Below, piece after piece: positions 6,832-13,903 of a stretch of DNA of 32,992 bases (positions are counted from its first letter, which is position 1; each line of letters starts with the position of its first letter). A model generated the notes under the pieces. It made no database searches. It worked only from the letters and a program-made list of their open reading frames with translations, and was not told where the DNA came from. This DNA comes from Candidatus Saccharimonadota bacterium. GTDB lineage: Bacteria > Patescibacteriota > Saccharimonadia > Saccharimonadales > Saccharimonadaceae. A program made the translations under genes and the position numbers. The DNA lies in NCBI GenBank assembly GCA_017479205.1, contig JAFVCN010000041.1, forward strand, positions 1 through 32,992, in the 5' to 3' direction.

Positions 6832-7059
6832 TTATTTTTTATACTCTTTCATCTGTTTGCTATTTGAACGAAACACACTTTGATTCGAAAATCCGAGTCC
6901 TCTAGTATGGGCACTTCGGATTCTTTTCTTTTTCCAGTTAGGATCTGACTCGTGCTTGGCGATAAGCATTTCTCTCGTCAAACCTCTTTTTTCGAGAATT
7001 TTTCGTAATTGAATGCCCAGGGCAGCAACTGACTCGGCTTTTTTCTTTCTATGTCCCAT
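6832..7059 (-). CDS. Small basic protein of unknown function
   Basis: The 75-residue product is strongly basic, beginning MGHRKKKAESVAALGIQLRK and containing RKILEKRGLTREMLIAKHES and PNWKKKRIRS. It has no membrane segment, cysteine pair or family motif that I recognise. The gene is supported mainly by its promoter: TGATAAAAT, six bases, ATG, the same arrangement as the DUF5684 gene at 20877. The basic composition suggests nucleic-acid binding, but that is only inference. It lies inside the repeat-flanked island, divergent from the RloC-like gene. Confidence 0.5.
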   Translation of the reverse strand: MGHRKKKAESVAALGIQLRKILEKRGLTREMLIAKHESDPNWKKKRIRSAHTRGLGFSNQSVFRSNSKQMKEYKK

Positions 7060-7065
7060 AGCTTC

Positions 7066-7074
7066 ATTTTATCA
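7066..7074 (-). promoter_or_regulatory. Extended -10 promoter of the small basic gene (leaderless)
   Basis: Minus-strand TGATAAAAT (hexamer 7066-7071), exactly six bases before ATG 7059. It is divergent from the promoter at 7103-7111. Confidence 0.65.
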
Positions 7075-7102
7075 CGTTTAGTCATTTATGAACTACTCTA
7101 TA

Positions 7103-7111
7103 TGGTATAAT
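7103..7111 (+). promoter_or_regulatory. Extended -10 promoter of the RloC-like gene
   Basis: TGGTATAAT with the hexamer at 7106-7111 and a predicted start near 7118. This gives the RloC-like gene a leader of about 149 bases, the longest in the window, with a hairpin GTCGGT-N7-ACCGAC (7158-7176) and two mini-ORFs. Confidence 0.75.
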
Positions 7112-7145
7112 GAAAGCAGATAAACAGGACTGTGACAGTGAAAAA

Positions 7146-7211
7146 ATGAGAATAGAGTCGGTTAACATTACCGACCAAAATATAGAGAAAAAAATAATTA
7201 CACAATCGTAG
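7146..7211 (+). CDS. Possible 21-residue leader peptide
   Basis: An ATG at 7146 opens 21 codons (MRIESVNITDQNIEKKIITQ and a final S) ending in TAG, inside the leader of the RloC-like gene. The hairpin GTCGGT/ACCGAC lies within it. A second mini-ORF (7242-7265, MKRIGED) ends two bases before the main ATG. No clear Shine-Dalgarno site is seen for the first one, so translation is uncertain. The beginning resembles SMC/RecF-type N-termini, which could be chance. Confidence 0.25.
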   Translation: MRIESVNITDQNIEKKIITQS

Positions 7212-7266
7212 CATAGACTCAAAAGGTAAGGATAGTATTTAATGAAAAGAATTGGAGAGGACTAAA

Positions 7267-9423
7267 ATGCCATTGGTATTTAATAAGATTGAGAATTCCG
7301 ATATTTTTGCACATGATTTTAATCCTTTCACGAGGAACAACCAAATTGACTTTCCTCGGCAAGAAGAAATAGTAGTAATATATGGTCCAAACGGAACCGG
7401 AAAAACAAGCCTTATCAAAGTCCTTTCTGATGCGGCGAACACAAAACTGGAGTTTCAATACGAAGGGGTGACGCATACTACCGGAGAAGACGTCTTTCAT
7501 ATTATTAGTGACCAGAATAATCGAAATATTATTTCCGGCGAAACGAGAGACTTCTTTCTCGGGGATGACATCCAGCGGGAATTTCAATTACAAGATACTT
7601 TGAATGAAAAGCGAAACATCCTTATTACTTCCATCATATCTACACTCAAATCTAACGGAATTACAGCTGCAAAGAGCCCGCTGATTGAACTAATTGATAA
7701 CGAACAATTAGGGGCATTTTTAAAGGATTGTGCAAACAATAAGTCCAAAGGCGGACATTATTCAAATGAACAGATTGTTGATATTTTCTCATTATTAGAG
7801 CTTTCGGAGCTTGGCGAATACGATGAAGATAAGCTAAACTTCCTAATCTCGGATTTTGAAAAGAAAAAGCCAATTATCCTTCAAATTGAGCAGTTAGCCT
7901 CAGAAACTCTCACGCCAAACGTACACGTTAGAGAGATTGAAGAAAATACTGAAGCAATCTCTATCCTAAACCGCTTTCATAAGTCGCAATGTATCGTGTG
8001 TGATACAGACGGAATAGACTGGGAAAGACTATTAGTTACTAAAACGGCGAATCGTGATGCCGTGAAAGAAAATCTTGATCCACACCTCAAAGAACTGCTT
8101 GAGGAGATAATTGGCCTTACTTTCGTTTCTGACCCATTCAATCTTAAGTCTCGATTGCTTAAAACTATAGAAAACGGCGATTTAGGTATTATTGCTGAGA
8201 TATTGAATGAAATCAGAATGTACAAGGAGCTTTATCAAAAAAAACTTAAAAATGCCATTATAAATGTTTATATTCAAACGTCGATCGAGGATACCTACCA
8301 GGAATATCGACAGTTGATTGAAACCACACCGGATATCACCGATGAAGATTATCTTTACATTAAAGAAATAATTGCAAACAGCATGAGCAAGCCGCTTGCT
8401 GTAGAACGCGATGAAAATAAAAGACTTCGTATTCGCTTGTCCAAGCAAGAGTTTCTCGGAATACCAAGACAAGAATTGCCACTCAGCACTGGCGAACAAA
8501 ACTTCCTGTCTCTGACTTTTGAATTTCTCAAAGCAAAAAACTCTGCTGCCCCTGTTGTCGTTATTGATGACCCAGTCTCTAGTTTTGACTCTATATATAA
8601 GAATAAGGTTGTTTACGCAATTACAAAAATGCTGAGTCATAAGAAACGAATTGTGTTGACTCATAACACTGATCTTATTCGCCTTTTAGATGGGCAGTAT
8701 AAGCATTGCTTTAAACTATATTTATTAAACAATACTGACGGCGAGGTGAACGGCTTTATTCCTCTCAGGACTCGTGAAGAGGAGATGCTGGTAAGTCTAG
8801 AGAAATTACTTGACGCTTTTCGTACTGACGTTCCCCGGAATGTCGTTAATTCCGAACTGTTTTTAATTTCTATGATACCTTTCATGCGTGGCTATGCGAA
8901 CATTGCAAACAAACGCGATATATTTGAAGAACTTACACAGGTCATGCATGGGTATAAAACGGAAACTGTTGATATCGCACATTCATATATTGAACTGTTT
9001 GGAAATCCCGGAAACACAATTCCTACGTCTTTCGTTGTTGGAGTCGCAGACATATTATCTCGAACTGTTGATAGGGTTGATTTAGTTAATACCGAGCACT
9101 TTCCTCTGCTAAATCGGACCTTAAAGCATTCTTTTCAATATCTTTCCTTGAGATTGGCTGTAGAGAAAGCTTTAGTTGATAAATTCAATATCGACACAAC
9201 ACAATACAGCCAGTTAGGTCAAATAATATCTGCAGCTTTTCCTGATGATAATGATATTGACCAAATTCGTAATAGGATAAGACTAACGTCCAAAAAGACT
9301 CTAATTAATGAGTTTAATCATTTTGAAGGCAACTTGAGCATTTTCCAACCTGCAATAGATATTACTGATGATGCTCTTGGCAAGGAAAGAGCCGATTTAA
9401 TGTCGTTTATCGATAGCCTGTAA
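7267..9423 (+). CDS. RloC-like ABC ATPase with zinc hook and candidate anticodon-nuclease domain
   Basis: The 718-residue protein has an SMC/Rad50-type ATPase split by an insert. Walker A GPNGTGKT is at 40-47; the insert (about 100-380) carries a zinc-hook-like CIVC at 242-245. The ABC signature LSTGEQ (406-411), Walker B VVVIDDPVSSFDS (430-442) and H-loop His466 (VLTHNTD) follow. DDPVSSFD is characteristic of AAA_13 proteins such as PrrC and RloC. The C-terminal ~230 residues contain R629-x3-E633 (LRLAVEK) and NEFNH with His685. These compare with the Arg-x3-Glu...His triad of PrrC/RloC anticodon nucleases, though the Glu-His gap is larger (52 against about 32 in PrrC). RloC cleaves tRNA in response to DNA damage or phage. 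Start ATG 7267 follows GGAGAGG; a TTG at 7252 overlaps that site and is unlikely. ATPase and hook are clear; the nuclease is inferred. Confidence 0.75.
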   Translation: MPLVFNKIENSDIFAHDFNPFTRNNQIDFPRQEEIVVIYGPNGTGKTSLIKVLSDAANTKLEFQYEGVTHTTGEDVFHIISDQNNRNIISGETRDFFLGDDIQREFQLQDTLNEKRNILITSIISTLKSNGITAAKSPLIELIDNEQLGAFLKDCANNKSKGGHYSNEQIVDIFSLLELSELGEYDEDKLNFLISDFEKKKPIILQIEQLASETLTPNVHVREIEENTEAISILNRFHKSQCIVCDTDGIDWERLLVTKTANRDAVKENLDPHLKELLEEIIGLTFVSDPFNLKSRLLKTIENGDLGIIAEILNEIRMYKELYQKKLKNAIINVYIQTSIEDTYQEYRQLIETTPDITDEDYLYIKEIIANSMSKPLAVERDENKRLRIRLSKQEFLGIPRQELPLSTGEQNFLSLTFEFLKAKNSAAPVVVIDDPVSSFDSIYKNKVVYAITKMLSHKKRIVLTHNTDLIRLLDGQYKHCFKLYLLNNTDGEVNGFIPLRTREEEMLVSLEKLLDAFRTDVPRNVVNSELFLISMIPFMRGYANIANKRDIFEELTQVMHGYKTETVDIAHSYIELFGNPGNTIPTSFVVGVADILSRTVDRVDLVNTEHFPLLNRTLKHSFQYLSLRLAVEKALVDKFNIDTTQYSQLGQIISAAFPDDNDIDQIRNRIRLTSKKTLINEFNHFEGNLSIFQPAIDITDDALGKERADLMSFIDSL

Positions 9424-9490
9424 TAAGAAGAAGGAAACAGTCGCTTTTACTGTAGTGGTTATAATAATAACAAAAAAATTGATGATGATT

Positions 9491-9556
9491 TAGCACTTGC
9501 TAGATGCGCCATTTTTTCTAGAAACTGGTGCGTCTGGACGCAAGCGTGTCTTGCGT
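9491..9556. repeat. Hairpin cluster downstream of the RloC-like gene
   Basis: Three consecutive hairpins: TAGCA-CT-TGCTA (9491-9502); AGATGCGCCA/TGGTGCGTCT (9502-9535, ten pairs as RNA including two G-U); and ACGCAAG-CGTGT-CTTGCGT (9538-9556). They precede the second 82-bp repeat copy. The stretch from 9424 to 9749 contains no gene that I can support. Confidence 0.6.
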
Positions 9557-9597
9557 GGTTTTTGCTGTCGGCGATATCCACGTATGACATGGCAACA

Positions 9598-9680
9598 CAC
9601 AAAATTGAAGAAATCGCCGTAGGCGATTTTTTGACGCGTGTGCGTCAAAGCTGGCGAAGCCAGCCAATTTTGTGGAAAGC
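9598..9680 (+). repeat. 82/83-bp cloverleaf-like repeat, copy 2
   Basis: Same orientation and sequence as 5690-5771, except A for G at 9608 and one extra base in the second hairpin loop (GTGT instead of GTT). All three inner hairpins are kept, with the outer pair CACAAAATTG/CAATTTTGTG. It is followed by TGGAAAGCCCGCC (9672-9684), identical to the start of the 54-base element at 5838, but the rest of that element is not recognisable here. Confidence 0.93.
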
Positions 9681-9733
9681 CCGCCTTAGTGAAGCATAGC
9701 TCCTGAAGCGTCTTTTTATATAAGCATAAGCTG

Positions 9734-9742
9734 TGATATAAT
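9734..9742 (+). promoter_or_regulatory. Extended -10 promoter of the CorA-like gene (near leaderless)
   Basis: TGATATAAT with the hexamer at 9737-9742, seven bases before ATG 9750. The predicted start is within one base of the start codon. Confidence 0.78.
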
Positions 9743-9749
9743 AGAGATA

Positions 9750-10685
9750 ATGATTAAAATATATAGGACAAATAATGAGAAGTTAGACGTTTTAGAAACG
9801 ATTACGGCTAATTGTTGGATTGATTTAGTAAATCCAACTGAAGCTGAAATTGACCAGGTAATCGAGAAAACTAAAATCGATCGTGATTTAATCGATAAAA
9901 TGCTCGATGAAAATGAGCTACCTCGTATCGAAACGTCTGGCGATTCGACTCTAGTCGTAATCGACGCGCCAGTGCGTGATGAAGAAGATGAAGATGAATA
10001 TGCAACTTTTCCTCTCGGAATTATTCTGTCTGATAGAAACTATATTGTTACAGTTTCAACTAAAAAGGTAACTGTCCTACACGATTTTCGCCACTCTCAC
10101 GTTAAAAATTTTCGAACAGCAAAGAAATCGCGTTTCCTAATCCAGATACTAGGTAAAACCTCGGCGCAATATCTAAAAATTTTGAATAAAGTCTATAAAG
10201 AAATTGAGAAAAAAGAAGATAAGCTCGAGCGTTCAACAAAAAATGAAGATTTAATAGATTTGCTTGCAACTGAAAAAACGCTAGTTTATTTTACAACCTC
10301 ATTAAAAGAAAATGATTTAGTTTTAGAGCGTCTAATCTCAGGGAATACGATTAGACTTTATGAAGGCGATTCCGACATGCTCGAAGACGCGATGATTGAA
10401 AACCGCCAGGCGATAGATATGGCGAAGATTTATCAGGATATTCTTTCAAGCATTACTGGAACTTACGCAACGGTCGTATCGAATAATTTGAACGATGTCA
10501 TGAAATTCCTCGCTGGAATTACGGTAGTTTTAAGTGTACCGACCATTATCTCGAGTTTTATGGGAATGAATGTTCCGTTTGGCGATTTTGACGACGGTCC
10601 AATGTCGTGGCTAGTCCTGTTAATTGTTTCCGCGCTTGCTTCGGTCGTGGTTTTTATTCTAATGAAGAAAAAAGGATTGCTTTAG
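9750..10685 (+). CDS. CorA-family divalent cation (Mg2+) transporter
   Basis: The 311-residue protein has the CorA plan: a large cytoplasmic N-terminal domain (about 1-250) with acidic stretches (APVRDEEDEDEY) and a long stalk helix, then two C-terminal membrane helices (about 251-271 and 285-305). The pore signature GMN is at 272-274 (FMGMNVP), and the protein ends in the usual basic tail (KKKGLL). The family forms pentamers that conduct Mg2+ or related ions. No Shine-Dalgarno site is present, in keeping with a leaderless transcript. An intrinsic terminator follows 14 bases after the stop. Confidence 0.93.
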   Translation: MIKIYRTNNEKLDVLETITANCWIDLVNPTEAEIDQVIEKTKIDRDLIDKMLDENELPRIETSGDSTLVVIDAPVRDEEDEDEYATFPLGIILSDRNYIVTVSTKKVTVLHDFRHSHVKNFRTAKKSRFLIQILGKTSAQYLKILNKVYKEIEKKEDKLERSTKNEDLIDLLATEKTLVYFTTSLKENDLVLERLISGNTIRLYEGDSDMLEDAMIENRQAIDMAKIYQDILSSITGTYATVVSNNLNDVMKFLAGITVVLSVPTIISSFMGMNVPFGDFDDGPMSWLVLLIVSALASVVVFILMKKKGLL

Positions 10686-10699
10686 ATTTAAAAGTTTAA

Positions 10700-10728
10700 A
10701 AAAGACCTCGATATTATCGGGGCCTTTT
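10700..10728 (+). terminator. Intrinsic terminator after the CorA-like gene
   Basis: AAAAGACCTCGAT (10700-10712) pairs with ATCGGGGCCTTTT (10716-10728) around ATT, with one mismatch and one G-U pair. The flanking A and T runs allow it to act for the convergent unit as well. Confidence 0.82.
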
Positions 10729-10794
10729 CTAGGCTGTATTATGGGGGACTATTCTTTTTGGTCGACCGCGTGGTCGTTTTTCTATCTTAAACAT
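10729..10794 (-). CDS. 21-residue AT-hook peptide
   Basis: The frame is MFKIEKRPRGRPKRIVPHNT plus a final A, then TAG. The core KRPRGRPKR matches the AT-hook consensus (Arg-Gly-Arg-Pro with flanking basic residues), a minor-groove binder of AT-rich DNA. AAAGGAGGT lies five bases before ATG 10794, an excellent ribosome site. The start is 20 bases after the stop of the 192-residue gene upstream on the same strand, so the two should be co-transcribed and end at the shared terminator. It is too short for usual gene callers. That it is translated is inferred from the ribosome site plus motif; its target is unknown. Confidence 0.68.
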   Translation of the reverse strand: MFKIEKRPRGRPKRIVPHNTA

Positions 10795-10814
10795 GAGTAC
10801 CTCCTTTCGGAGTC

Positions 10815-11393
10815 TTAGTCTTCGTTACCGCTAATGCAAACATCATCTTCGTTGTAGAAAAACTCAGGGTTCTTCGGAATCTCGATAATAATAGGTTCGG
10901 AAACTTCCATGAATTCATCATCTTCGAGATCCAATCTATGGGATGCCGTGTCGCGTCTTAAGATAAAAGGCTCAATTTCAGAAATCGACTTTCCTTTATC
11001 CTGCATACGGCGAATCTTTGCATCATACGCTCTAATTAAATGGAGCGTGGTCTGTCTAAGCGCATCGAGATCGCCGCTAATTGCACGATAACAATATTCC
11101 GGCAAATCGCCGTCATCAATCGTGCGAATTGCGTAAGATAGCGCGTCCGACTTCTCGTTCTTGCGATATGGAGAAAAACCAAAGTTAATAAACTTCTTCA
11201 GCATCTTATCTCCATGTCCTTTCTGACGAGTACCGATCAGGGTAAACTCACGGTAAACGTGAACTTCTACCGCCATATCGTCATTGAGTCTGTTGTAGAG
11301 TTTATCTAACAGCTCTACCAATCCAGACCCGCTTGCAATACTGCCGGGAAGATCTTCACCAGCCTTCATCTCAATCTTTAAAAAAGTTCTCAT
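10815..11393 (-). CDS. Accessory protein of unknown function, upstream of the AT-hook peptide gene
   Basis: I do not recognise this 192-residue protein. It starts MRTFLKIEMKAGEDLPGS, appears soluble, has a central basic part (RKNEKSDALSYAIRTIDDGD, then RAYDAKIRRMQDKGK) and an acidic C-terminus (LEDDEFMEVSEP, ending NEDDVCISGNED). ATG 11393 is chosen because GGAGGTGA lies eight bases upstream; an ATG at 11408 lies upstream of that site. Its ribosome-site region TTGTACCTTGGAGGTGA is nearly identical to that of the methyltransferase-like gene at 32266. The leader is about 97 bases and contains an AAACT/AGTTT hairpin. It is followed by the AT-hook peptide gene. Confidence 0.6.
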   Translation of the reverse strand: MRTFLKIEMKAGEDLPGSIASGSGLVELLDKLYNRLNDDMAVEVHVYREFTLIGTRQKGHGDKMLKKFINFGFSPYRKNEKSDALSYAIRTIDDGDLPEYCYRAISGDLDALRQTTLHLIRAYDAKIRRMQDKGKSISEIEPFILRRDTASHRLDLEDDEFMEVSEPIIIEIPKNPEFFYNEDDVCISGNED

Positions 11394-11496
11394 AATATTC
11401 ACCTCCAAGGTACAATGGCGCCAAACTAAAAAAGTTTAGCTGTTTTTATAAGTTACTCTTTACTTATCCCCCCGAAAAACAACCATAATTATTTTA

Positions 11497-11525
11497 ATTA
11501 TATCATATTTTATATTAAAAATCAA
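11497..11525 (-). promoter_or_regulatory. Promoter of the 192-residue gene/AT-hook unit
   Basis: Minus strand: TTGATT (11520-11525), 17 bases, TATAAT (11497-11502), with a TGA extension before the -10. It sits back to back with the rarA promoter; the two overlap in the region 11511-11539. Confidence 0.78.
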
Positions 11526-11530
11526 CAATG

Positions 11531-11539
11531 TGGTATAAT
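11531..11539 (+). promoter_or_regulatory. Extended -10 promoter of rarA (leaderless)
   Basis: TGGTATAAT (hexamer 11534-11539), then six bases, then ATG 11546. An in-frame ATG at 11528 lies upstream of this promoter, so a protein from that ATG could not come from this transcript. Confidence 0.82.
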
Positions 11540-11545
11540 AGAATT

Positions 11546-12724
11546 ATGGATAATCGGCGACCGCTAGCGGAGCAGATGCGCCCGCAGAGCTTAGATGAGG
11601 TAATCGGCCAAGATGAAATTATTGGCGATGGTAAGATTTTGACGGAGATTGTGAAAAAAGGTGAGCCGGTAAACTTAATTTTCTGGGGTCCGCCAGGAAC
11701 AGGAAAAACAACACTTGCACGAATTTTGGCAAAAGAATTTAAAGCGGATTTTATTGAGCTTTCGGCAGTTACGGCGGGGAAAAAAGATATAGAACAGGTA
11801 GTTGAGAGAGCAAAACAAAACTGGAATTTACAGATTAAAACAGTCCTGTTTGTTGACGAAATTCATCGTTTTAATAAGGCTCAACAGGATGCATTTTTAC
11901 CACACGTCGAGAGCGGCTTAATTATTTTAATTGGTGCAACAACAGAGAATCCAAGTTTTGAAGTAATTTCGCCATTGCTTTCGCGTTCTAGAGTTGTAAT
12001 CGTAAAAAACCTATCGAAGCCAGCAATTATAGAAGTTCTAAAACGCGCGATTAAAGCTAAAAAAGCAACGAAACGCGTTTCAAAAAAGGCTTTAGATTAT
12101 TTAGCAGAATTATCTGGCGGAGATGCAAGAAGCGCGCTCGGAGATTTAGAATTAGCTTTAAATCTAGCCGATAAAGTTGACGAAAATATCGTTAAGGAAG
12201 CGGCGGGTAGAAAAGTTCCTGGCTATGATAAGAAGGGCGACAAACATTATGATAATATTTCCGCCTTTATAAAATCAATGCGCGGCTCGGATGTAGATGC
12301 GACCCTTTACTATCTTGCACGCATGATTGAGGCTGGCGAAGATCCAAAATTTATCGCGAGAAGAATGGTAATTTTTGCATCAGAAGATATTGGTTTAGCT
12401 GGCAACGGCGGGTTAAATCTTGCGGTAGCGGCGTTTGAGGCGGTCGAACGAGTCGGGATGCCGGAGGGCGAAATTATCTTATCTCACGTCGCCTGCGCCC
12501 TAGCAAAATCAAAGAAAGATCGTAGCTCCTATGACGCTTACATAAGAGCAAAAGAAGCCGCTCAAAAATCAATGAATCTACCAGTACCGATTGAACTCAG
12601 GAATGCTCCAACAAAACTAATGAAAGATTTAGGTTTTGGAAAAGGACAGAAATGGGAAGCCGGCTTCCACCTTGACGTATCCTATCTTCCAAAAGAACTC
12701 GGAAAAGTGAAGTTTTATAAATAA
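11546..12724 (+). CDS. rarA: Replication-associated recombination protein A (AAA+ ATPase)
   Basis: RarA/MgsA is a clamp-loader-like AAA+ ATPase that acts at stalled forks. The 392-residue product starts [20 protein letters not shown] and continues GQDEIIG. Walker A GPPGTGKT is at 48-55, Walker [11 protein letters not shown] follows at about 100-110, and sensor 1 is [11 protein letters not shown]. Arginine finger LLSRSRVV and sensor 2 [13 protein letters not shown] come next. The C-terminal tetramerisation part has [19 protein letters not shown] and [18 protein letters not shown] 11546 is chosen from the promoter position; starting at 11528 would add six residues encoded by the -10 region. Confidence 0.95.
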   Translation: MDNRRPLAEQMRPQSLDEVIGQDEIIGDGKILTEIVKKGEPVNLIFWGPPGTGKTTLARILAKEFKADFIELSAVTAGKKDIEQVVERAKQNWNLQIKTVLFVDEIHRFNKAQQDAFLPHVESGLIILIGATTENPSFEVISPLLSRSRVVIVKNLSKPAIIEVLKRAIKAKKATKRVSKKALDYLAELSGGDARSALGDLELALNLADKVDENIVKEAAGRKVPGYDKKGDKHYDNISAFIKSMRGSDVDATLYYLARMIEAGEDPKFIARRMVIFASEDIGLAGNGGLNLAVAAFEAVERVGMPEGEIILSHVACALAKSKKDRSSYDAYIRAKEAAQKSMNLPVPIELRNAPTKLMKDLGFGKGQKWEAGFHLDVSYLPKELGKVKFYK

Positions 12725-12725
12725 T

Positions 12726-13798
12726 TTATTTCTTCTTTAGCTGGTCTTTTCCAGAAACTCTACGCAAAATAACAGTATTAATCAAGACGACAACCATACT
12801 GATAATTACAAACCAGTAGAAGTTAATACCACGATTTAGAAGCATAGCCGAACTGAGTAATCCCTCTCCAAAAACTGCGCCATATAGGCTCAGGAAAACT
12901 GTCTCGCTAGCGCCAATCGCGCCCGGAATCGGCAAACCAGAAGTAGCAACAAAGAGAATCGACTGCATTGTAAATAGAGTAAAGATATTATATCCGGAAA
13001 GATTAAAGGCCTTATAGACAAAGAACGGAATCATAAAGAATAGAACAATCTGAACCGTTGTTTTCATTAAGGCTTGGATAAATTCTTTACGATGGGTTTT
13101 AATATATTTAGAACTTTCACTATACTCATCTAAGCCTTTTTCGATACTTTTTTGCCACTCTTTTGCATGCGTAAAACCGATTTTATAGACAAATCCCATT
13201 ATTTTTCTAATGACTTTTCTGAGCCAATTCGGGAAGAAGATGCAGAGTGCAAGAATAAGAAAAGCCACACCGTTAATAATAAGTCCAATAATAAATAGCC
13301 AAAGAACCGCGCCACCAAGCATTCCATGTCCAATAATCGCACAAATAATTCCAAGCAAGGTTACCGCGAATTGAATTCCGCAAGTTTGAATCAGAATCGC
13401 AATCGTAGCATTTCCGGCGGAGATTTTTTCTTTAGTCATGTAATAAATTTCGAGCGGCTGTCCTCCACTTGCACCAGGAGTTACCGCACAGAAAAAGAAC
13501 CCAATCAGGGTAAACTTGAGGGCCTTAAAGAAATTGATTTTTCGCCGAAAGATTTTAAAAGGGAATTAATATTCCAAGCCTCCATTGAAAAATATCCAAC
13601 CATACACAGAAGCCCAATTATAATAAAACCAGGATTAACTTGTCCGAGAATTTTAATAATATCATTAAAATCTTGATCCTTAAAAATAAACCAAAATGTT
13701 ACAAACATTAAGCCGAGAAAAATTACAGCATTAAGAATCATCCGTTTTATAGCGTCGTTTTTTACGTCTTTTGTTGTCACTTTGCTTTTATCTCTCAT
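12726..13798 (-). pseudogene. Lysylphosphatidylglycerol synthase/flippase-like (UPF0104) membrane protein, frameshifted
   Basis: Two reading frames together encode one polytopic protein of the LPG_synthase_TM (MprF N-terminal/AglD) family. The first starts at ATG 13798 (two or more membrane spans) and runs to GEK, where the frame shifts at a run of five A on the coding strand (plus-strand T, 13538-13542). A sixth A would give GEKINFFKALKFTLIGF and continue into the second frame (FCAVTPGASGGQPLEIYY, then MTKEKISAGN). The combined length would be 357 residues. PGASGGQP and the GLPIPGAIGASE segment are typical of the family. It could be a true mutation, slippage at the A run, or a sequencing error. 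The start lies 10 bases after the tRNA-Val CCA. The 3' end abuts convergent rarA by one base. Confidence 0.85.
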
Positions 13799-13808
13799 AG
13801 TGTGTGTA

Positions 13809-13885
13809 TGGTGGGCTTTGGGGGGCTCGAACCTCCGACCTCACGAATGTGAATCGTGCGCTCTAGCCAGCTGAGCTAAAAGCCC
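13809..13885 (-). tRNA. tRNA-Val (anticodon CAC)
   Basis: A 77-base cloverleaf including encoded CCA (13809-13811). The acceptor stem is GGGCTTT/AAAGCCC, the D arm GCTC/GAGC, and the anticodon stem CACGA/TCGTG encloses the loop TTCACAT, giving CAC, which reads GTG. The T arm is GGAGG-TTCGAGC-CCCCC, with an A-C mismatch in the middle pair. The next gene starts 10 bases after the CCA, implying a shared transcript. Confidence 0.94.
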
Positions 13886-13903
13886 ATAAAATAAGCTAAT
13901 ATA

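Noticed and set aside
5690-9680. CRISPR array or integron attC sites
   Set aside because: The repeats are only two, far apart, and internally structured. There are no regular spacers, cas genes or integrase, and no attC core sites were recognised.
5690-9680. Insertion sequence or prophage
   Set aside because: No transposase, integrase, resolvase or phage structural gene is seen in any frame; only the repeats and accessory genes suggest mobility.
10763-10781. Second intrinsic terminator CGACC-GCGT-GGTCG followed by T5
   Set aside because: The hairpin is produced by the Arg-Pro-Arg-Gly-Arg-Pro codons of the AT-hook peptide gene on the other strand; the CorA-side terminator at 10700-10728 is sufficient, though a dual role is possible.
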